64,000 nt of DNA from an uncultured Acetatifactor sp. (GCA_947625675.1 CANQPH010000004.1:30083-94082); one strand, 5' to 3'. Positions 52,794 to 61,557 are shown, numbered from the stretch's first letter. Numbers and translations: made by a program. The notes: generated by a model not told the origin, from the sequence alone.

Positions 52794-52818
52794 AGTCTTT
52801 CTCTCCTTTCGCCTCTTT

Positions 52819-54324
52819 TTATTTATTTAAAAGATAATACATGGAATTCCACTTCAATTCATTCTTGAGGGAGCGGATCTCCGTATTTTGATCGATCACC
52901 ACGCTCTCGATTCCCATGCAGGCCGCCCAATCCACCATCTGTTCCACGCTCAGATCATAAGAGAAAGCGGTATGATGTGCGCCGCCCGCCAGGATCCAGG
53001 CCTGTGCGCCCACCGCCAGAGAAGGCTGGGGCGTCCAGAAAGCGGTCGCCACGGGCAGTGCGGGCATGGGCTTTTCGCACTTCTTGCAGTCCACCGCATT
53101 GATGATGAGGCGGAAGCGATTGCCCAGATCCACCAGGGAGCAGGCCACGCCGCTGCCGGTCTTGCTGGTGAACACCAGACGGGCGGGATCTTCCCTGTTG
53201 CCCATGGACAGAGGCTTTACCTTGATGCCGATGGGGCCATCCGCAATGGTGGGACACACCTCCAGCATATGGGCCTGAAGGATGCCCTCCTTGCCGGGCA
53301 CGAAATTATAGGTGTAATCCTCCAGAAAGGAGGTTCCCTTGGCGTCCTTTTGTCCGCTGGTCATGATCTTCATGAGGCGCACCATGGCCGCCGTCTTCCA
53401 GTCTCCCTCCGCACCGAAGCCGTAACCTTTTTCCATCAATCTCTGGATGGCCAGCCCGGGAAGCTGCTGCATGCCGCCCAGCATGCCGAAATGGGTCACG
53501 ATGGCGTGATAGTCCCCGGCCTCCAGGAACCTCTCCAGGCCGATCTCGATCCTGGCCTGCACCGCCACATGCCTGCGGAACTCTTCCGGATCCCGGCCCT
53601 CGTAAAGCATCTCGTACTTGCTGTCATATTCCTCCATCAAGGCCGCCACTTCTCCATCGGTGACTTCCTTCACCACATCCACGGCGTCGTTGATGTTGTA
53701 ATGGTCGATCTCCCAGCCGAATTTGATCTGGGCCTCCACCTTGTCGCCCTCGGTCACGGCCACGTTGTTCATGTTGTCGCCCACCCGGCAGACCCGGACG
53801 TGGGAGGACTCCATGACGCCGATGGCGGTGCGCATCCAGTCCGCCAGCTCCTTCCAAACCTTCGCATCCATCCAGTGTCCCACGATGATCTTGCGCTCGA
53901 TGCCCATGCGGCTCGCAATATGGCCGTATTCCCTGTCGCCGTGGGCGGACTGGTTCTCATTCATGAAATCCATGTCGATGGTGTCATAGGGAATCTCTTC
54001 GTTGAACTGGGTGTGGAGATGGCACAGGGGTTTATGATACTCCTGCAGGCCGATGATCCACATCTTGGCCGGAGAAAAGGTGTGCATCCAGGTGATGACC
54101 CCGGCGCAGTTCTCATCGTTGTTGGCCTCGTTGAAGGTCCTGCGGATGGAAGCCTGGTCGATGAGGGTGGGCTTGGGCACGATCTCAAAGGGCAGGGCGC
54201 CGCTGGCGTTCAGTCCCTCCACCATTTTGGCGGAATGCTCCGCCACCTTGCGCAGGCACTCGTCCCCGTACAGATCCTGGGAACCCGTGCAAAACCAGAA
54301 TTGATAGTTCTTCATTGCTTTCAT
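52819..54324 (-). CDS. araA: L-arabinose isomerase
   Basis: The 501-residue enzyme converts L-arabinose to L-ribulose. It begins with [18 protein letters not shown] and has [42 protein letters not shown] (divided here by family-conserved acids), [19 protein letters not shown] [11 protein letters not shown], and [13 protein letters not shown] with a metal-binding His. AAAGGAGG lies 9 bases before the ATG. It is the first catabolic gene after araR, with a spacer of 15 bases. Confidence 0.97.
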   Translation of the reverse strand: MKAMKNYQFWFCTGSQDLYGDECLRKVAEHSAKMVEGLNASGALPFEIVPKPTLIDQASIRRTFNEANNDENCAGVITWMHTFSPAKMWIIGLQEYHKPLCHLHTQFNEEIPYDTIDMDFMNENQSAHGDREYGHIASRMGIERKIIVGHWMDAKVWKELADWMRTAIGVMESSHVRVCRVGDNMNNVAVTEGDKVEAQIKFGWEIDHYNINDAVDVVKEVTDGEVAALMEEYDSKYEMLYEGRDPEEFRRHVAVQARIEIGLERFLEAGDYHAIVTHFGMLGGMQQLPGLAIQRLMEKGYGFGAEGDWKTAAMVRLMKIMTSGQKDAKGTSFLEDYTYNFVPGKEGILQAHMLEVCPTIADGPIGIKVKPLSMGNREDPARLVFTSKTGSGVACSLVDLGNRFRLIINAVDCKKCEKPMPALPVATAFWTPQPSLAVGAQAWILAGGAHHTAFSYDLSVEQMVDWAACMGIESVVIDQNTEIRSLKNELKWNSMYYLLNK

Positions 54325-54339
54325 TGGATTCGTCCTCCT

Positions 54340-55416
54340 TTAAATGGTTTTCACCGTAGATCTCTCTACGACTCTCGTTTCAAATTCATAGGTCTTGGAA
54401 CCCTTTTGGCCGGAAATTATCTGAAGCAGCTTCTCGGCCGCCATGGCCCCCAGCTTTTCCTTGGGATGGGGCAGGGAGGTGATGGGCACCTCGCACAGGC
54501 GGGCCAGGTCGGAATCGTCGATGCTGATGATGGAGATCTGATCCGGCACCCGGATCCCCCGTTCTGCCAGCAGATGGATCAGCTGAAAGGCCACCTGGTC
54601 ATTGTAACACAGCAGGGCCGTGCAGGATTCCAGGCGGTTGCAGATCTTGTCGATGCAGAGGGAAAGCTGCTTGGACTCATCGGTATCGATCCAGACCATG
54701 CGGGAATCCGTCACGACGAGCCCCGCCTCCTCCATGGCCTTCAGATATCCCAGATACCGCAGTCTCCCCTGGCCGTCGTCCAGCTTGAAGATGGCCCCGA
54801 TCTGCCGGTGGCCCCTGGCGATCAGATAATTCACCGCCAGGTAGGCGGCGTCCACGTCCTGCAGGGACACATGGGGCGCTTCCAGCTCCGGATAGTAAGT
54901 ATTGATGAAAAGCAGAGGAATTTTCCTGGCCAAAAGCTTCTTGTAAAGGGGAAGGTTGGGATTGGGCAGTCCGCTCTTGGTGCCCTCCACGATGACCCCC
55001 GCCACGTCGTCCCGGCTGATGATGTCCTCCAGGACGCTTCTCTCCCGCTCCAGAGTGTTGTTGGTAAAGGCGATCTGCACGGAATAGCCGTGCTCGAACA
55101 GCACGTTTTCAATGCCCTGGATGGTCTTGGGAAAAATATAACTCTCCACATAGGTGGTGACCAGGGCGATCTGGTTCCGATTCTTCAGATGCTCCCGGCG
55201 GTCATCCCCCACGTAGGTACCGCTACCCCGCACCCGGTGCAGCACGCCCTCCTCCTCCAGGATGCCCACGGCCTTCCGAACCGTCTGGCGGCTCAAATGG
55301 AACATTTCAGCCAATTCATTTTCCGAATACAGCTTGTCCCCCGGCCGCAGCGAGCCATTTTCGATCAGACTGTCTATATATGCGATCAGCGCTTCATATT
55401 TGGTCTGCTTCTCCAC
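54340..55416 (-). CDS. araR: arabinose operon repressor, GntR/LacI chimera (AraR)
   Basis: The protein of about 358 residues has an N-terminal GntR winged helix (about 1-70, KLYSENELAEMFHLSRQTVRKAV) and a C-terminal LacI-type sugar-binding domain (IALVTTYVESYIFPKTIQG, GHRQIGAIFKLDDGQGRLR, ISIISIDDSDLARL). This is the layout of AraR, which leaves its operator when L-arabinose binds. A TTG at 55446 opens the frame but overlaps the predicted -10 box, so I prefer GTG at 55416 (VEKQTKYEALIAY). It heads the arabinose operon and probably regulates itself through the palindromes just upstream. Confidence 0.88.
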   Translation of the reverse strand: MEKQTKYEALIAYIDSLIENGSLRPGDKLYSENELAEMFHLSRQTVRKAVGILEEEGVLHRVRGSGTYVGDDRREHLKNRNQIALVTTYVESYIFPKTIQGIENVLFEHGYSVQIAFTNNTLERERSVLEDIISRDDVAGVIVEGTKSGLPNPNLPLYKKLLARKIPLLFINTYYPELEAPHVSLQDVDAAYLAVNYLIARGHRQIGAIFKLDDGQGRLRYLGYLKAMEEAGLVVTDSRMVWIDTDESKQLSLCIDKICNRLESCTALLCYNDQVAFQLIHLLAERGIRVPDQISIISIDDSDLARLCEVPITSLPHPKEKLGAMAAEKLLQIISGQKGSKTYEFETRVVERSTVKTI

Positions 55417-55445
55417 GTCCCGCACCGCCCCTTTCTCTGTCTTCA

Positions 55446-55474
55446 AGTATAGGGATTTCCGCCCCGATTGTCAA
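55446..55474 (-). promoter_or_regulatory. predicted promoter of the arabinose operon
   Basis: On the minus strand TTGACA (55469-55474, consensus) and TATACT (55446-55451) have a 17-base spacer. The predicted transcript starts near 55440, downstream of the TTG at 55446, which supports a start of araR at a later GTG. Confidence 0.7.
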
Positions 55475-55490
55475 TACAGCTTTGTGAAAT

Positions 55491-55527
55491 AATTGTATAC
55501 ATTTGTCATAGTTGTATTGCATACAAC
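55491..55527. promoter_or_regulatory. two candidate AraR operators
   Basis: AATTGTATACATTT (55491-55504) is a near-perfect palindrome, and GTTGTAT-TGC-ATACAAC (55511-55527) is a perfect 7-bp inverted repeat. The TTGTA/TACAA arms resemble known AraR boxes of Bacillus. Their centres are about 21 bases apart, close to two helical turns, so cooperative binding is plausible. They lie 17-53 bases upstream of the -35 box and also ahead of the rightward DUF885 gene. Confidence 0.65.
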
Positions 55528-55642
55528 TTTGTGTCAGACCCCCGCAGTTGAGTAATCGGATTCCGCAAGTTTCCGCCCCCGCATACCCAGCCGGGACTTC
55601 GCATATATTTTTACCAAATCTTCCAAAGAAGAGAATTCCAAC

Positions 55643-57514
55643 ATGCAAATCTGGCACCCTGTACAAAAAGAACGTCCCCTGCAAAATCAGCCTTCCGGGA
55701 CTAGAAAATGTCCCCCGAACCGGCTGCTTTTCGGGGCGGTTTTCCTGGCCCTTTTCGGAATCCTCACCGTATTCCTCTTTACATACCGCCGGGACGAGCG
55801 ATTGTTTGAAAACCTCTGCAGCCGGCTTTTCCGGGAGGAAATGCTCTCCAACACCCTGAACATGCACTACACCATCGCTTATCCCGAGCACTTCGATATC
55901 TATGAATATGACAGCGTCCTGCCCGCTTATTCCCGGGAAGGCCGCCTCAGGGGACAGGCGCAGACGGAAAACCTGCTGGCCGCCCTGAAGTCCCTGAATC
56001 CGGAAAAGCTTCCGAAACAAGACCGGTATGCCTATGACCTGCTGTGCGGGCACCTGGAAAACTCCCTGGCCCTGGGAGAAACTCCCTATTTTGAAGAACC
56101 TCTTTCCCCTTCCTCCGGCGCACAGTCCCAGCTCCCCATCCTGCTGGCGGAATACGCTTTCCGAACGGAACAGGATGTCAGGGATTACCTGAAGCTCCTG
56201 GACCAGACGGACGAATATTTCGCCTCCCTCCTGATTTTTGAGCAGGAAAAGGCCCAGGCCGGCCTGCTGATGGCTTCCTCCTCCCTGGACAGCGTGATCG
56301 AACAGTGCGACACCATTTTGGACAAAGCCTCCCTGAAGACCGAAACCCATTTTCTGCAGAGCACCTTCCGGGAACGGATCCTGTCCCTGGTCTCGGAGGG
56401 CCTGCTTTCCCCGGATCAGGCCAAAAAGTATGTGGTGGAAAACAACCGGCTCCTGCGGACGGTCCTGCAGCCCGCCTACGAGGCCCTGGCAGACGGCCTC
56501 TGCCTCCTGCAGGACGAAAGCATCCCCCTGGCCGGGCTGGCCTCCAGGGAAGGCGGGAAGGAATACTATGAACGGCTGCTGGCCGAACAGACCGGTTCCT
56601 CCCGCTCCGTGCCGGAGATCGAAGAGCTGCTGCTTCAAAAAATGTCGGAGGAATCCGGACAGATGAAGGCACTCCTGAATGCCAATCCGGAACTGCTTGC
56701 CAGGGACTATGCCTCCGAAATCGAGAAGGCCTTCCCTTACCGGACGGCGGCCCAGATGCTTTCCGATCTGCAGCTGAGGATGAAAGAAGTTTTCCCGACT
56801 TACGAGGGCGTGAGCGGAGCCCCCGCCGTGGCGGTAAAGTCCGTTTCCAAAAGCCTGCAGAAATACTGCGCCCCCGCCTTCTACCTGACCCCTCCCATGG
56901 ATGACACTTCCTCCAACGTGATCTACATCAATGAAAAAAACGCCCCTTCCCGCCTGTCGCTCTACACCACCCTGGCCCATGAGGGTTATCCGGGGCACCT
57001 GTACCAATCCGTGTTTTACAACCGCTGCCGAGAGGACTGCGCCGCCGCCCGAGTGCGGGAACTGCTGTGGTACGGAGGTTATCTGGAGGGTTGGGCGCTG
57101 TACGTGGAATTTTTTTCCTTCGATTACGCCTCCCAACTCATGGAGGAAAGAGGGGAACCCCTGCTCTCCGCCGCCATCCAACTGGAAAAGCACAACCGCA
57201 GCCTGCAGTTGTGCCTCTCTTCCCTCATCGACGTGATGATCCACTATGAAAATGCTTCTCAGGAACAGATCGGGAACTTTCTATCCTCCTTCGGCATAGA
57301 CAATCCCTCCGCCGTCTCTTCAATCTATGCTTACGTGGCGGAAGAGCCGGCCAATTATCCCAAGTATTATCTGGGCTATCTGGAAATTCTGGACCTGAAG
57401 GAGCGGGCCCGGACGCTCTGGCAGGACGATTACAGCGACTACGCTTTCCACCGCTTTTTCCTGGAACAGGGACCTTCTCCTTTTAAGATGCTGCAAGAAG
57501 CGCTGGAAAATTGA
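55643..57514 (+). CDS. DUF885 zinc metallopeptidase, membrane-anchored
   Basis: The 623-residue protein has one N-terminal membrane segment (about 27-47) and a long helical domain of the DUF885 family. The zinc motif HEGYPGH lies at 446-452 (LAHEGYPGHLYQ), and the further Glu ligand is probably in YLEGWALYVE. Such proteins resemble M2/M3-type peptidases; the substrate is unknown. The ribosome site is weak. It is read divergently from the arabinose operon and stands alone. The product is likely to face the outside of the cell. Confidence 0.87.
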   Translation: MQIWHPVQKERPLQNQPSGTRKCPPNRLLFGAVFLALFGILTVFLFTYRRDERLFENLCSRLFREEMLSNTLNMHYTIAYPEHFDIYEYDSVLPAYSREGRLRGQAQTENLLAALKSLNPEKLPKQDRYAYDLLCGHLENSLALGETPYFEEPLSPSSGAQSQLPILLAEYAFRTEQDVRDYLKLLDQTDEYFASLLIFEQEKAQAGLLMASSSLDSVIEQCDTILDKASLKTETHFLQSTFRERILSLVSEGLLSPDQAKKYVVENNRLLRTVLQPAYEALADGLCLLQDESIPLAGLASREGGKEYYERLLAEQTGSSRSVPEIEELLLQKMSEESGQMKALLNANPELLARDYASEIEKAFPYRTAAQMLSDLQLRMKEVFPTYEGVSGAPAVAVKSVSKSLQKYCAPAFYLTPPMDDTSSNVIYINEKNAPSRLSLYTTLAHEGYPGHLYQSVFYNRCREDCAAARVRELLWYGGYLEGWALYVEFFSFDYASQLMEERGEPLLSAAIQLEKHNRSLQLCLSSLIDVMIHYENASQEQIGNFLSSFGIDNPSAVSSIYAYVAEEPANYPKYYLGYLEILDLKERARTLWQDDYSDYAFHRFFLEQGPSPFKMLQEALEN

Positions 57515-57590
57515 GCCCAAGGGCGACTTTCGCCCCCTGTTCCAGCGCCAATCCAATCAATCGGCCAACCGCATCCGCCGTGAACAGGGG

Positions 57591-57746
57591 AAACCGGCGG
57601 TTGATTTCGTCAAAAACCATAGGCGCCAACTGCGCCAGACGGCGGAACAGCCCCACGTCCACCAGATAAATCTTAAATGCGGGCAAGTCATCATAAGCGG
57701 CCACTGGCAGCCCGGGAGTACTGCTGCGGTAAGTTTTATGCACTAG
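57591..57746 (-). pseudogene. remnant of a DUF4143 (AAA) ATPase gene
   Basis: The minus-strand frame encodes LVHKTYRSSTPGLPVAAYDD and continues with LPAFKIYLVDVGLFRRLAQL, which matches the middle of DUF4143-type ATPases (AYDDLSAFKLYLLDVGLL). Neither the Walker region nor the C-terminal domain is present nearby. It is about 50 residues of a protein that is normally about 400-450. The open frame runs on to 57483 into the 3' end of the DUF885 gene on the other strand. This fills most of the roughly 300-base gap before the MarR gene; nothing else is seen there. Confidence 0.7.
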
Positions 57747-57823
57747 GCGGGTATGGATGCTAGTTATGGATATCATACAAAATTTGGGGGAAAATAGGGG
57801 GATCTTAAAAATTTTCCATCGCT

Positions 57824-58267
57824 TCAGGCCTCCTGAATCTGTCGGAAAAATTTGGTGAGGGACTGCAGCACCTTTTCCAGGGTCTGCTGTTCCTCTTCTT
57901 CGAGGTCGGACAGCACCGCCGCCACCATCTCCTGATGAAACTGCTCATGCTGGGCATGAGCCTGGCGGCCCTTGGAGGTCAGAGAGATCAGCACCACCCG
58001 GCGATCCTCCTCGCTGCGGATTCGGTCCACATATCCTTTTTTCACCAGTCCATTGATAGAAATGGTCAGGGTTCCGGTAGTCACATGAAGGCTTCGGGCC
58101 ACGGAAGTCATGTTTTTCGGCTCCTGCACGTCGATGGCCTCTATGACGTGCATCTCATTGACGGTCAGATCCGCAAAATCCCCCTTTTTCAGGGCCTGCT
58201 CCTCAATCTCCATGATTTCATGAAAAAGCTTTACCAACACGTCATTGATCGTAGAATTAATGTTCAT
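57824..58267 (-). CDS. MarR-family transcriptional regulator
   Basis: The 147-residue protein has the winged helix of MarR (about 35-100: LTVNEMHVIEAIDVQEPKNM, SVARSLHVTTGTLTISINGL, KGYVDRIRSEEDRRVVLISL) with the DxRR wing. It is close in look to FabT-type regulators of fatty acid synthesis, but no fab genes are in the window. GGAGGAGG precedes the ATG. It follows the Mrr-like gene by about 70 bases. Targets are unknown. Confidence 0.9.
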   Translation of the reverse strand: MNINSTINDVLVKLFHEIMEIEEQALKKGDFADLTVNEMHVIEAIDVQEPKNMTSVARSLHVTTGTLTISINGLVKKGYVDRIRSEEDRRVVLISLTSKGRQAHAQHEQFHQEMVAAVLSDLEEEEQQTLEKVLQSLTKFFRQIQEA

Positions 58268-58285
58268 ACTTCCTCCTCCAGCCTG

Positions 58286-58324
58286 TCACTCATCCTCCAT
58301 AGCCTGTACATAGTCACGGTCCCA
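58286..58324 (-). pseudogene. second copy of the last 13 codons of the Mrr-like gene
   Basis: Read on the minus strand it encodes WDRDYVQAMEDE and a stop, exactly as at 58335-58373. The four differences are all silent (GTG/GTA, CAA/CAG, GCC/GCT, TAA/TGA). The match ends sharply upstream. It looks like the tail of a former second allele or paralogue left after recombination. Confidence 0.75.
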
Positions 58325-58334
58325 ATGTGACCTG

Positions 58335-58778
58335 TTACTCATCCTCCATGGCTTGCACATAGTCACGGTCCCATAGCATTATTTTCAGTTTCCGGGCAAA
58401 TTTTACCGCAGGGCCCGTAAAATATTGGTTGGTCATGACCACGCCCACCATGCGGTCATAATAGTCCCGTCCGGCATAAACCTCTTGAATGGCTTTCAGC
58501 CCCACCGGTGCGGAATAACACTTGCACTGAATGGCATAAGTGACGCCTTCCCGTTCCGCCAGGATATCCACGCCGTAGTCCCCGCTCTCCCGGGTCACCT
58601 CCACACTCTGAAAGCCGCATTTTTCCAAAAGTTCTGCGCAATAGCGCTCAAATTCATGGCCCTCCATCAGGTCCATATCCAGGGGACGGCGTTTCCTGGA
58701 CCGCAGGAACAAAACTATCAATAAGCCAATCGCCGCCAGCCCCACTATGGCTAAAATAATCGGTTCGTAATTGTCCAT
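58335..58778 (-). CDS. membrane-anchored Mrr-like restriction endonuclease domain protein
   Basis: The 147-residue protein has an N-terminal membrane helix (about 7-27) followed by an Mrr_cat nuclease domain. The domain shows EGHEFERYCAELLEKCGF, GDYGVDILAE and YAIQCKCY, giving the D-(x)n-Q-x-K active site (Asp71, Gln84, Lys86). Such proteins may cut modified or foreign DNA, or serve other roles when membrane-bound. The start at 58778 is chosen because the 7 residues before it look non-native; no clear ribosome site is seen. It lacks a partner methyltransferase here. Confidence 0.82.
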   Translation of the reverse strand: MDNYEPIILAIVGLAAIGLLIVLFLRSRKRRPLDMDLMEGHEFERYCAELLEKCGFQSVEVTRESGDYGVDILAEREGVTYAIQCKCYSAPVGLKAIQEVYAGRDYYDRMVGVVMTNQYFTGPAVKFARKLKIMLWDRDYVQAMEDE

Positions 58779-58930
58779 AACGATACTACACCATAACAAA
58801 GCGCCGCTTCAGCAACGGCAAGCCGATACAGTCAATTTATTCAGTGCCAGCAGAATCATTGTACCATAAAACTGTCGTTTTTGCATAGAAAAAGCGAAAA
58901 ATTCTTTTCAATTCACAGCACTTGTACGTT

Positions 58931-60037
58931 TCAATTCACCCTTACCAGGTTCAGATCCCGATCTGCCAGCAAAATATCCGCCCTTTTGCCCGGAGTCAGC
59001 GATCCCACCGAATCATAGATGCCGATACTCCTGGCCGGGTTGCAGGTACAGGCCGCCACGGCTTCCTCCAGAGGGATCCCAAAAGCCACCGCCTGCCGCA
59101 TGCAGTCATACAGGTTGGTGACGGAACCGGCGATGGTGCCGTCCGCCAGGGTGGCGAGCTTTCCCCGCACAGTCACCCGCTGCCCGCCCAGGTCATAAAC
59201 TCCATCCGCCAAACCCGTAGCCCGCATGGAATCGCTGATGAGCACCACTCGGCCGGGAAAAGAACGGAAGGTGCTGCGCACCACGCTTTCATGCACGTGG
59301 ATTCCGTCACAGATCAGCTCCACCATAGCCTGGAGCGCATCCAAAGCGGCGCCGATCAGTCCCGGCTCCCGATGGTGAAGCGGAAGCATGGCATTGTAAA
59401 GATGGGTCACATGATCGGCCCCGGCCTGAAAAGCCGCCCGGGACGTTTCGTAATCCGCTGCGGTATGGCCCAGGGAAACATGCACCTGGTTCCCCAAGGC
59501 TTCCAGGAAGGGAAAAGCGCCCTCCCGGTTGGGGGCCAGGGTCATCAGGCGGATCCGCCCCCCGGCGGCAGCCTGACATTCCCGGAAAAACTCCGCATCC
59601 GGCTTCAAAATATAAGCTTCGTCATGAGCTCCTTTTTTCTCCGGATCCAGGAAGGGGCCTTCCATATTGAAGCCTGCGACACGGGCGGGGGCTTCCTCCG
59701 CCACCCTTCTGCCCGTCTCGAAGACCCGCAGCAGCCGTTCCCGGGAAAGGGTCATGGAGGTGGGGCAATAGGAGGTGATGCCATGAGCCCGTTCATAGGC
59801 CAGGATCTTCCGCAGGCCTTCCGCATCCCCGTCGGAAAAATCCTGTCCGCAGGCCCCGTGGCTGTGAATGTCGATGAGCCCGGGAAGCACGTACAGCCCC
59901 GTGGCGTCTATCACTTCCCCTTCCCCAGCCGGCCCGCAGTCTGCGGCGACTTCTGCAATCCTGCCGTTCTCCACACGCAGATCGCCTTTGTAAAAAGTTT
60001 TGTCTTCCCTGAAGATCCACCCGTTTTTGAAAATCAT
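58931..60037 (-). CDS. nagA: N-acetylglucosamine-6-phosphate deacetylase
   Basis: The 368-residue amidohydrolase converts GlcNAc-6-phosphate to glucosamine-6-phosphate. It has LYVLPGLIDIHSHGACGQDF (metal His pair), FNMEGPFLDPEKKGAHDEAY (metal Glu), VSLGHTAADYETS, GADHVTHLYNAMLPLHHREPG and VVLISDSMRATGLADG (catalytic Asp). Its GAGGAA ribosome site lies inside copy B of the palindromic repeat. The role is recycling of wall amino sugars, which links to glmM. No nagB gene is beside it. Confidence 0.95.
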   Translation of the reverse strand: MIFKNGWIFREDKTFYKGDLRVENGRIAEVAADCGPAGEGEVIDATGLYVLPGLIDIHSHGACGQDFSDGDAEGLRKILAYERAHGITSYCPTSMTLSRERLLRVFETGRRVAEEAPARVAGFNMEGPFLDPEKKGAHDEAYILKPDAEFFRECQAAAGGRIRLMTLAPNREGAFPFLEALGNQVHVSLGHTAADYETSRAAFQAGADHVTHLYNAMLPLHHREPGLIGAALDALQAMVELICDGIHVHESVVRSTFRSFPGRVVLISDSMRATGLADGVYDLGGQRVTVRGKLATLADGTIAGSVTNLYDCMRQAVAFGIPLEEAVAACTCNPARSIGIYDSVGSLTPGKRADILLADRDLNLVRVN

Positions 60038-60040
60038 TCT

Positions 60041-60106
60041 TTCCTCACATTCTGCCGCCGATCAGGCGGCATTTGAATCAAGGGGATTTGTGCGGCAGCA
60101 CGAATC
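60041..60106 (-). repeat. dispersed palindromic repeat carrying a ribosome-binding site (copy B)
   Basis: It has the same two stems as copy A at 33704-33770: CGTGC-TGCC-GCACA and TGCCGCC-TGATC-GGCGGCA. It ends in GAGGAA before the nagA ATG and starts about 20 bases after the stop of the phosphodiesterase gene. Between it and that stop, AAATTGAAAATTTTAATT adds a small AT-rich inverted repeat. Confidence 0.8.
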
Positions 60107-60127
60107 TGAAATTGAAAATTTTAATTG

Positions 60128-61264
60128 TCAGTCTTCCCCTGCTCCCATGGCTTGACTGCCTGTTTTTTCATAAATAATTAGCGGGATCAACATTTCGTCT
60201 TCTGTCAGGCTGCCGTGCATAGATACCCATCTTTCATCGGTATAATATATCGTGAGATTACCTGTTGCAATTGCCAAGTAGTCCCCCAACATCACCCTGA
60301 AATTCTCATGATGTTTTCCGGTGCCAAAAAGATTTTTCTCTATTGCTTCTTCCATTGGCAGAAGCAAAAATTTATCGCCGAATTCTTTCCTGAATTCTTT
60401 TTCAAATACTTCTTTTTTGCCTTCTTTTACAAAGAGATTTAGAGCTCTTGGCTCCAGGGAGGGCAGCCGAACCAAGCAATCACAAATTTGGGGATAATCC
60501 TGCAATAGAACATAATCCGTATCAATATGTCCATGATCCGCCGTAACAATAATAAGCGTATCTTCCAGTTCATCCGCCAGCTTATCGACAGTCCTCTCGA
60601 TATTTTCAAGCGCTTCTTTTGCAACGTTCGAGCCGCATCCGTTTCTATGCAAAATCCCATCGGGCTGATTCCAATAAGCGTAGATATATTTCCGCTCAGG
60701 TTCTTCACATAAATCTTTAATTTGGGAACAGATCTCCTCAATGCTCTTCGGATAAGGTTCAAAAAACGGAGCGCATCCGTATGCCTTTCCGCCCGCTTTA
60801 TTTATTGTGGTTATCACATTCTCATAAGGAGTCACCGTCCACGCAACATTATAGTCTGCCGCCGGTTCCTTGGTCCCTTGAACAGTGTTCAAAAACACCG
60901 TTACATTCTTATCCACCTGCGGATAATAACAATCCCACCCAAGCCAGCTATGTTCACAAGGCTGCAGCCCCGACATGGCAGAAGTCGTTGCGGCTACGGT
61001 TGTCGACAGGAAAACTGATTGGTAAATTCCCGCAAGATGACTTCGAAAAGATCCATTCTCATCAAGCAATCCTTCCAAAACAGATTTGCCCATCCCGTCA
61101 AGAAGAAGAACGACAACATTCTTATAATCCTTTTGTAAATATTTATCCGCAAGAGATAAGGTTTCTCCCACGGTTGGGATTTTCCATTTCTTCAAGATAG
61201 AATTCGGAAGATTCGCTATACAGTTTTTGTAATCAGGCCGGACTAATTTTTGCTGTTCTTTCAT
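60128..61264 (-). CDS. alkaline phosphatase superfamily phosphodiesterase/pyrophosphatase
   Basis: The 378-residue protein belongs to the type I phosphodiesterase/nucleotide pyrophosphatase group. It shows VVVLLLDGMGKSVLEGL (metal Asp), STTVAATTSAMSGLQP with the Thr nucleophile, YAYWNQPDGILHRNG and IVTADHGHIDTD (metal Asp and His residues). It has no signal peptide, so it is probably cytoplasmic; substrate unknown. AAAGGAGG precedes the ATG. The gene is richer in AT than nagA next to it, so it may have been acquired separately. Confidence 0.87.
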   Translation of the reverse strand: MKEQQKLVRPDYKNCIANLPNSILKKWKIPTVGETLSLADKYLQKDYKNVVVLLLDGMGKSVLEGLLDENGSFRSHLAGIYQSVFLSTTVAATTSAMSGLQPCEHSWLGWDCYYPQVDKNVTVFLNTVQGTKEPAADYNVAWTVTPYENVITTINKAGGKAYGCAPFFEPYPKSIEEICSQIKDLCEEPERKYIYAYWNQPDGILHRNGCGSNVAKEALENIERTVDKLADELEDTLIIVTADHGHIDTDYVLLQDYPQICDCLVRLPSLEPRALNLFVKEGKKEVFEKEFRKEFGDKFLLLPMEEAIEKNLFGTGKHHENFRVMLGDYLAIATGNLTIYYTDERWVSMHGSLTEDEMLIPLIIYEKTGSQAMGAGED

Positions 61265-61334
61265 ATTTCCTCCTTTCTTTGACCCATATCTTTAAAGTAT
61301 TTTCATAATATCCAATAAATCAGAAACAACATAA

Positions 61335-61351
61335 TTATCAGACTCTGATAA
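61335..61351. promoter_or_regulatory. 17-base palindrome, operator-like
   Basis: TTATCAGA-C-TCTGATAA is a perfect 8-bp inverted repeat about 70 bases upstream of the phosphodiesterase gene. Its right end overlaps the T-tract of the adjoining terminator. It may be bound by a dimeric regulator. Confidence 0.5.
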
Positions 61352-61384
61352 AAAAGACCACTTACCCAGAAAAGATAAGTGGTC
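61350..61384 (-). terminator. intrinsic terminator
   Basis: On the minus strand GACCACTTA and TAAGTGGTC form a perfect 9-bp stem with an 11-base loop, followed by six Ts. It would end transcription coming from the ABC transporter and M56 remnant before the phosphodiesterase gene. Confidence 0.8.
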
Positions 61385-61557
61385 AGCATATACAATAATC
61401 TTATATTCTGAAATCCTATTCTTCTCTGTAACCACAATATTTACATGCAAAATCATAACTATACACATGATGCGTGTGCATAGTATTTGCAGCAGTGTAT
61501 GATGTTTTTCTGGTTACAAACCTGCTCACAAGAAGAACTCCTCTCAAAAATATTATG

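Noticed and set aside
55417..55446. TTG at 55446 as start of araR
   Set aside because: It overlaps the -10 box TATACT, so it would not be in the transcript; a later GTG fits the GntR N-terminus.
52888..55452. 854-codon open frame on the plus strand
   Set aside because: It is antisense to araA and araR, has no family similarity and is the usual mirror frame of GC-rich genes.
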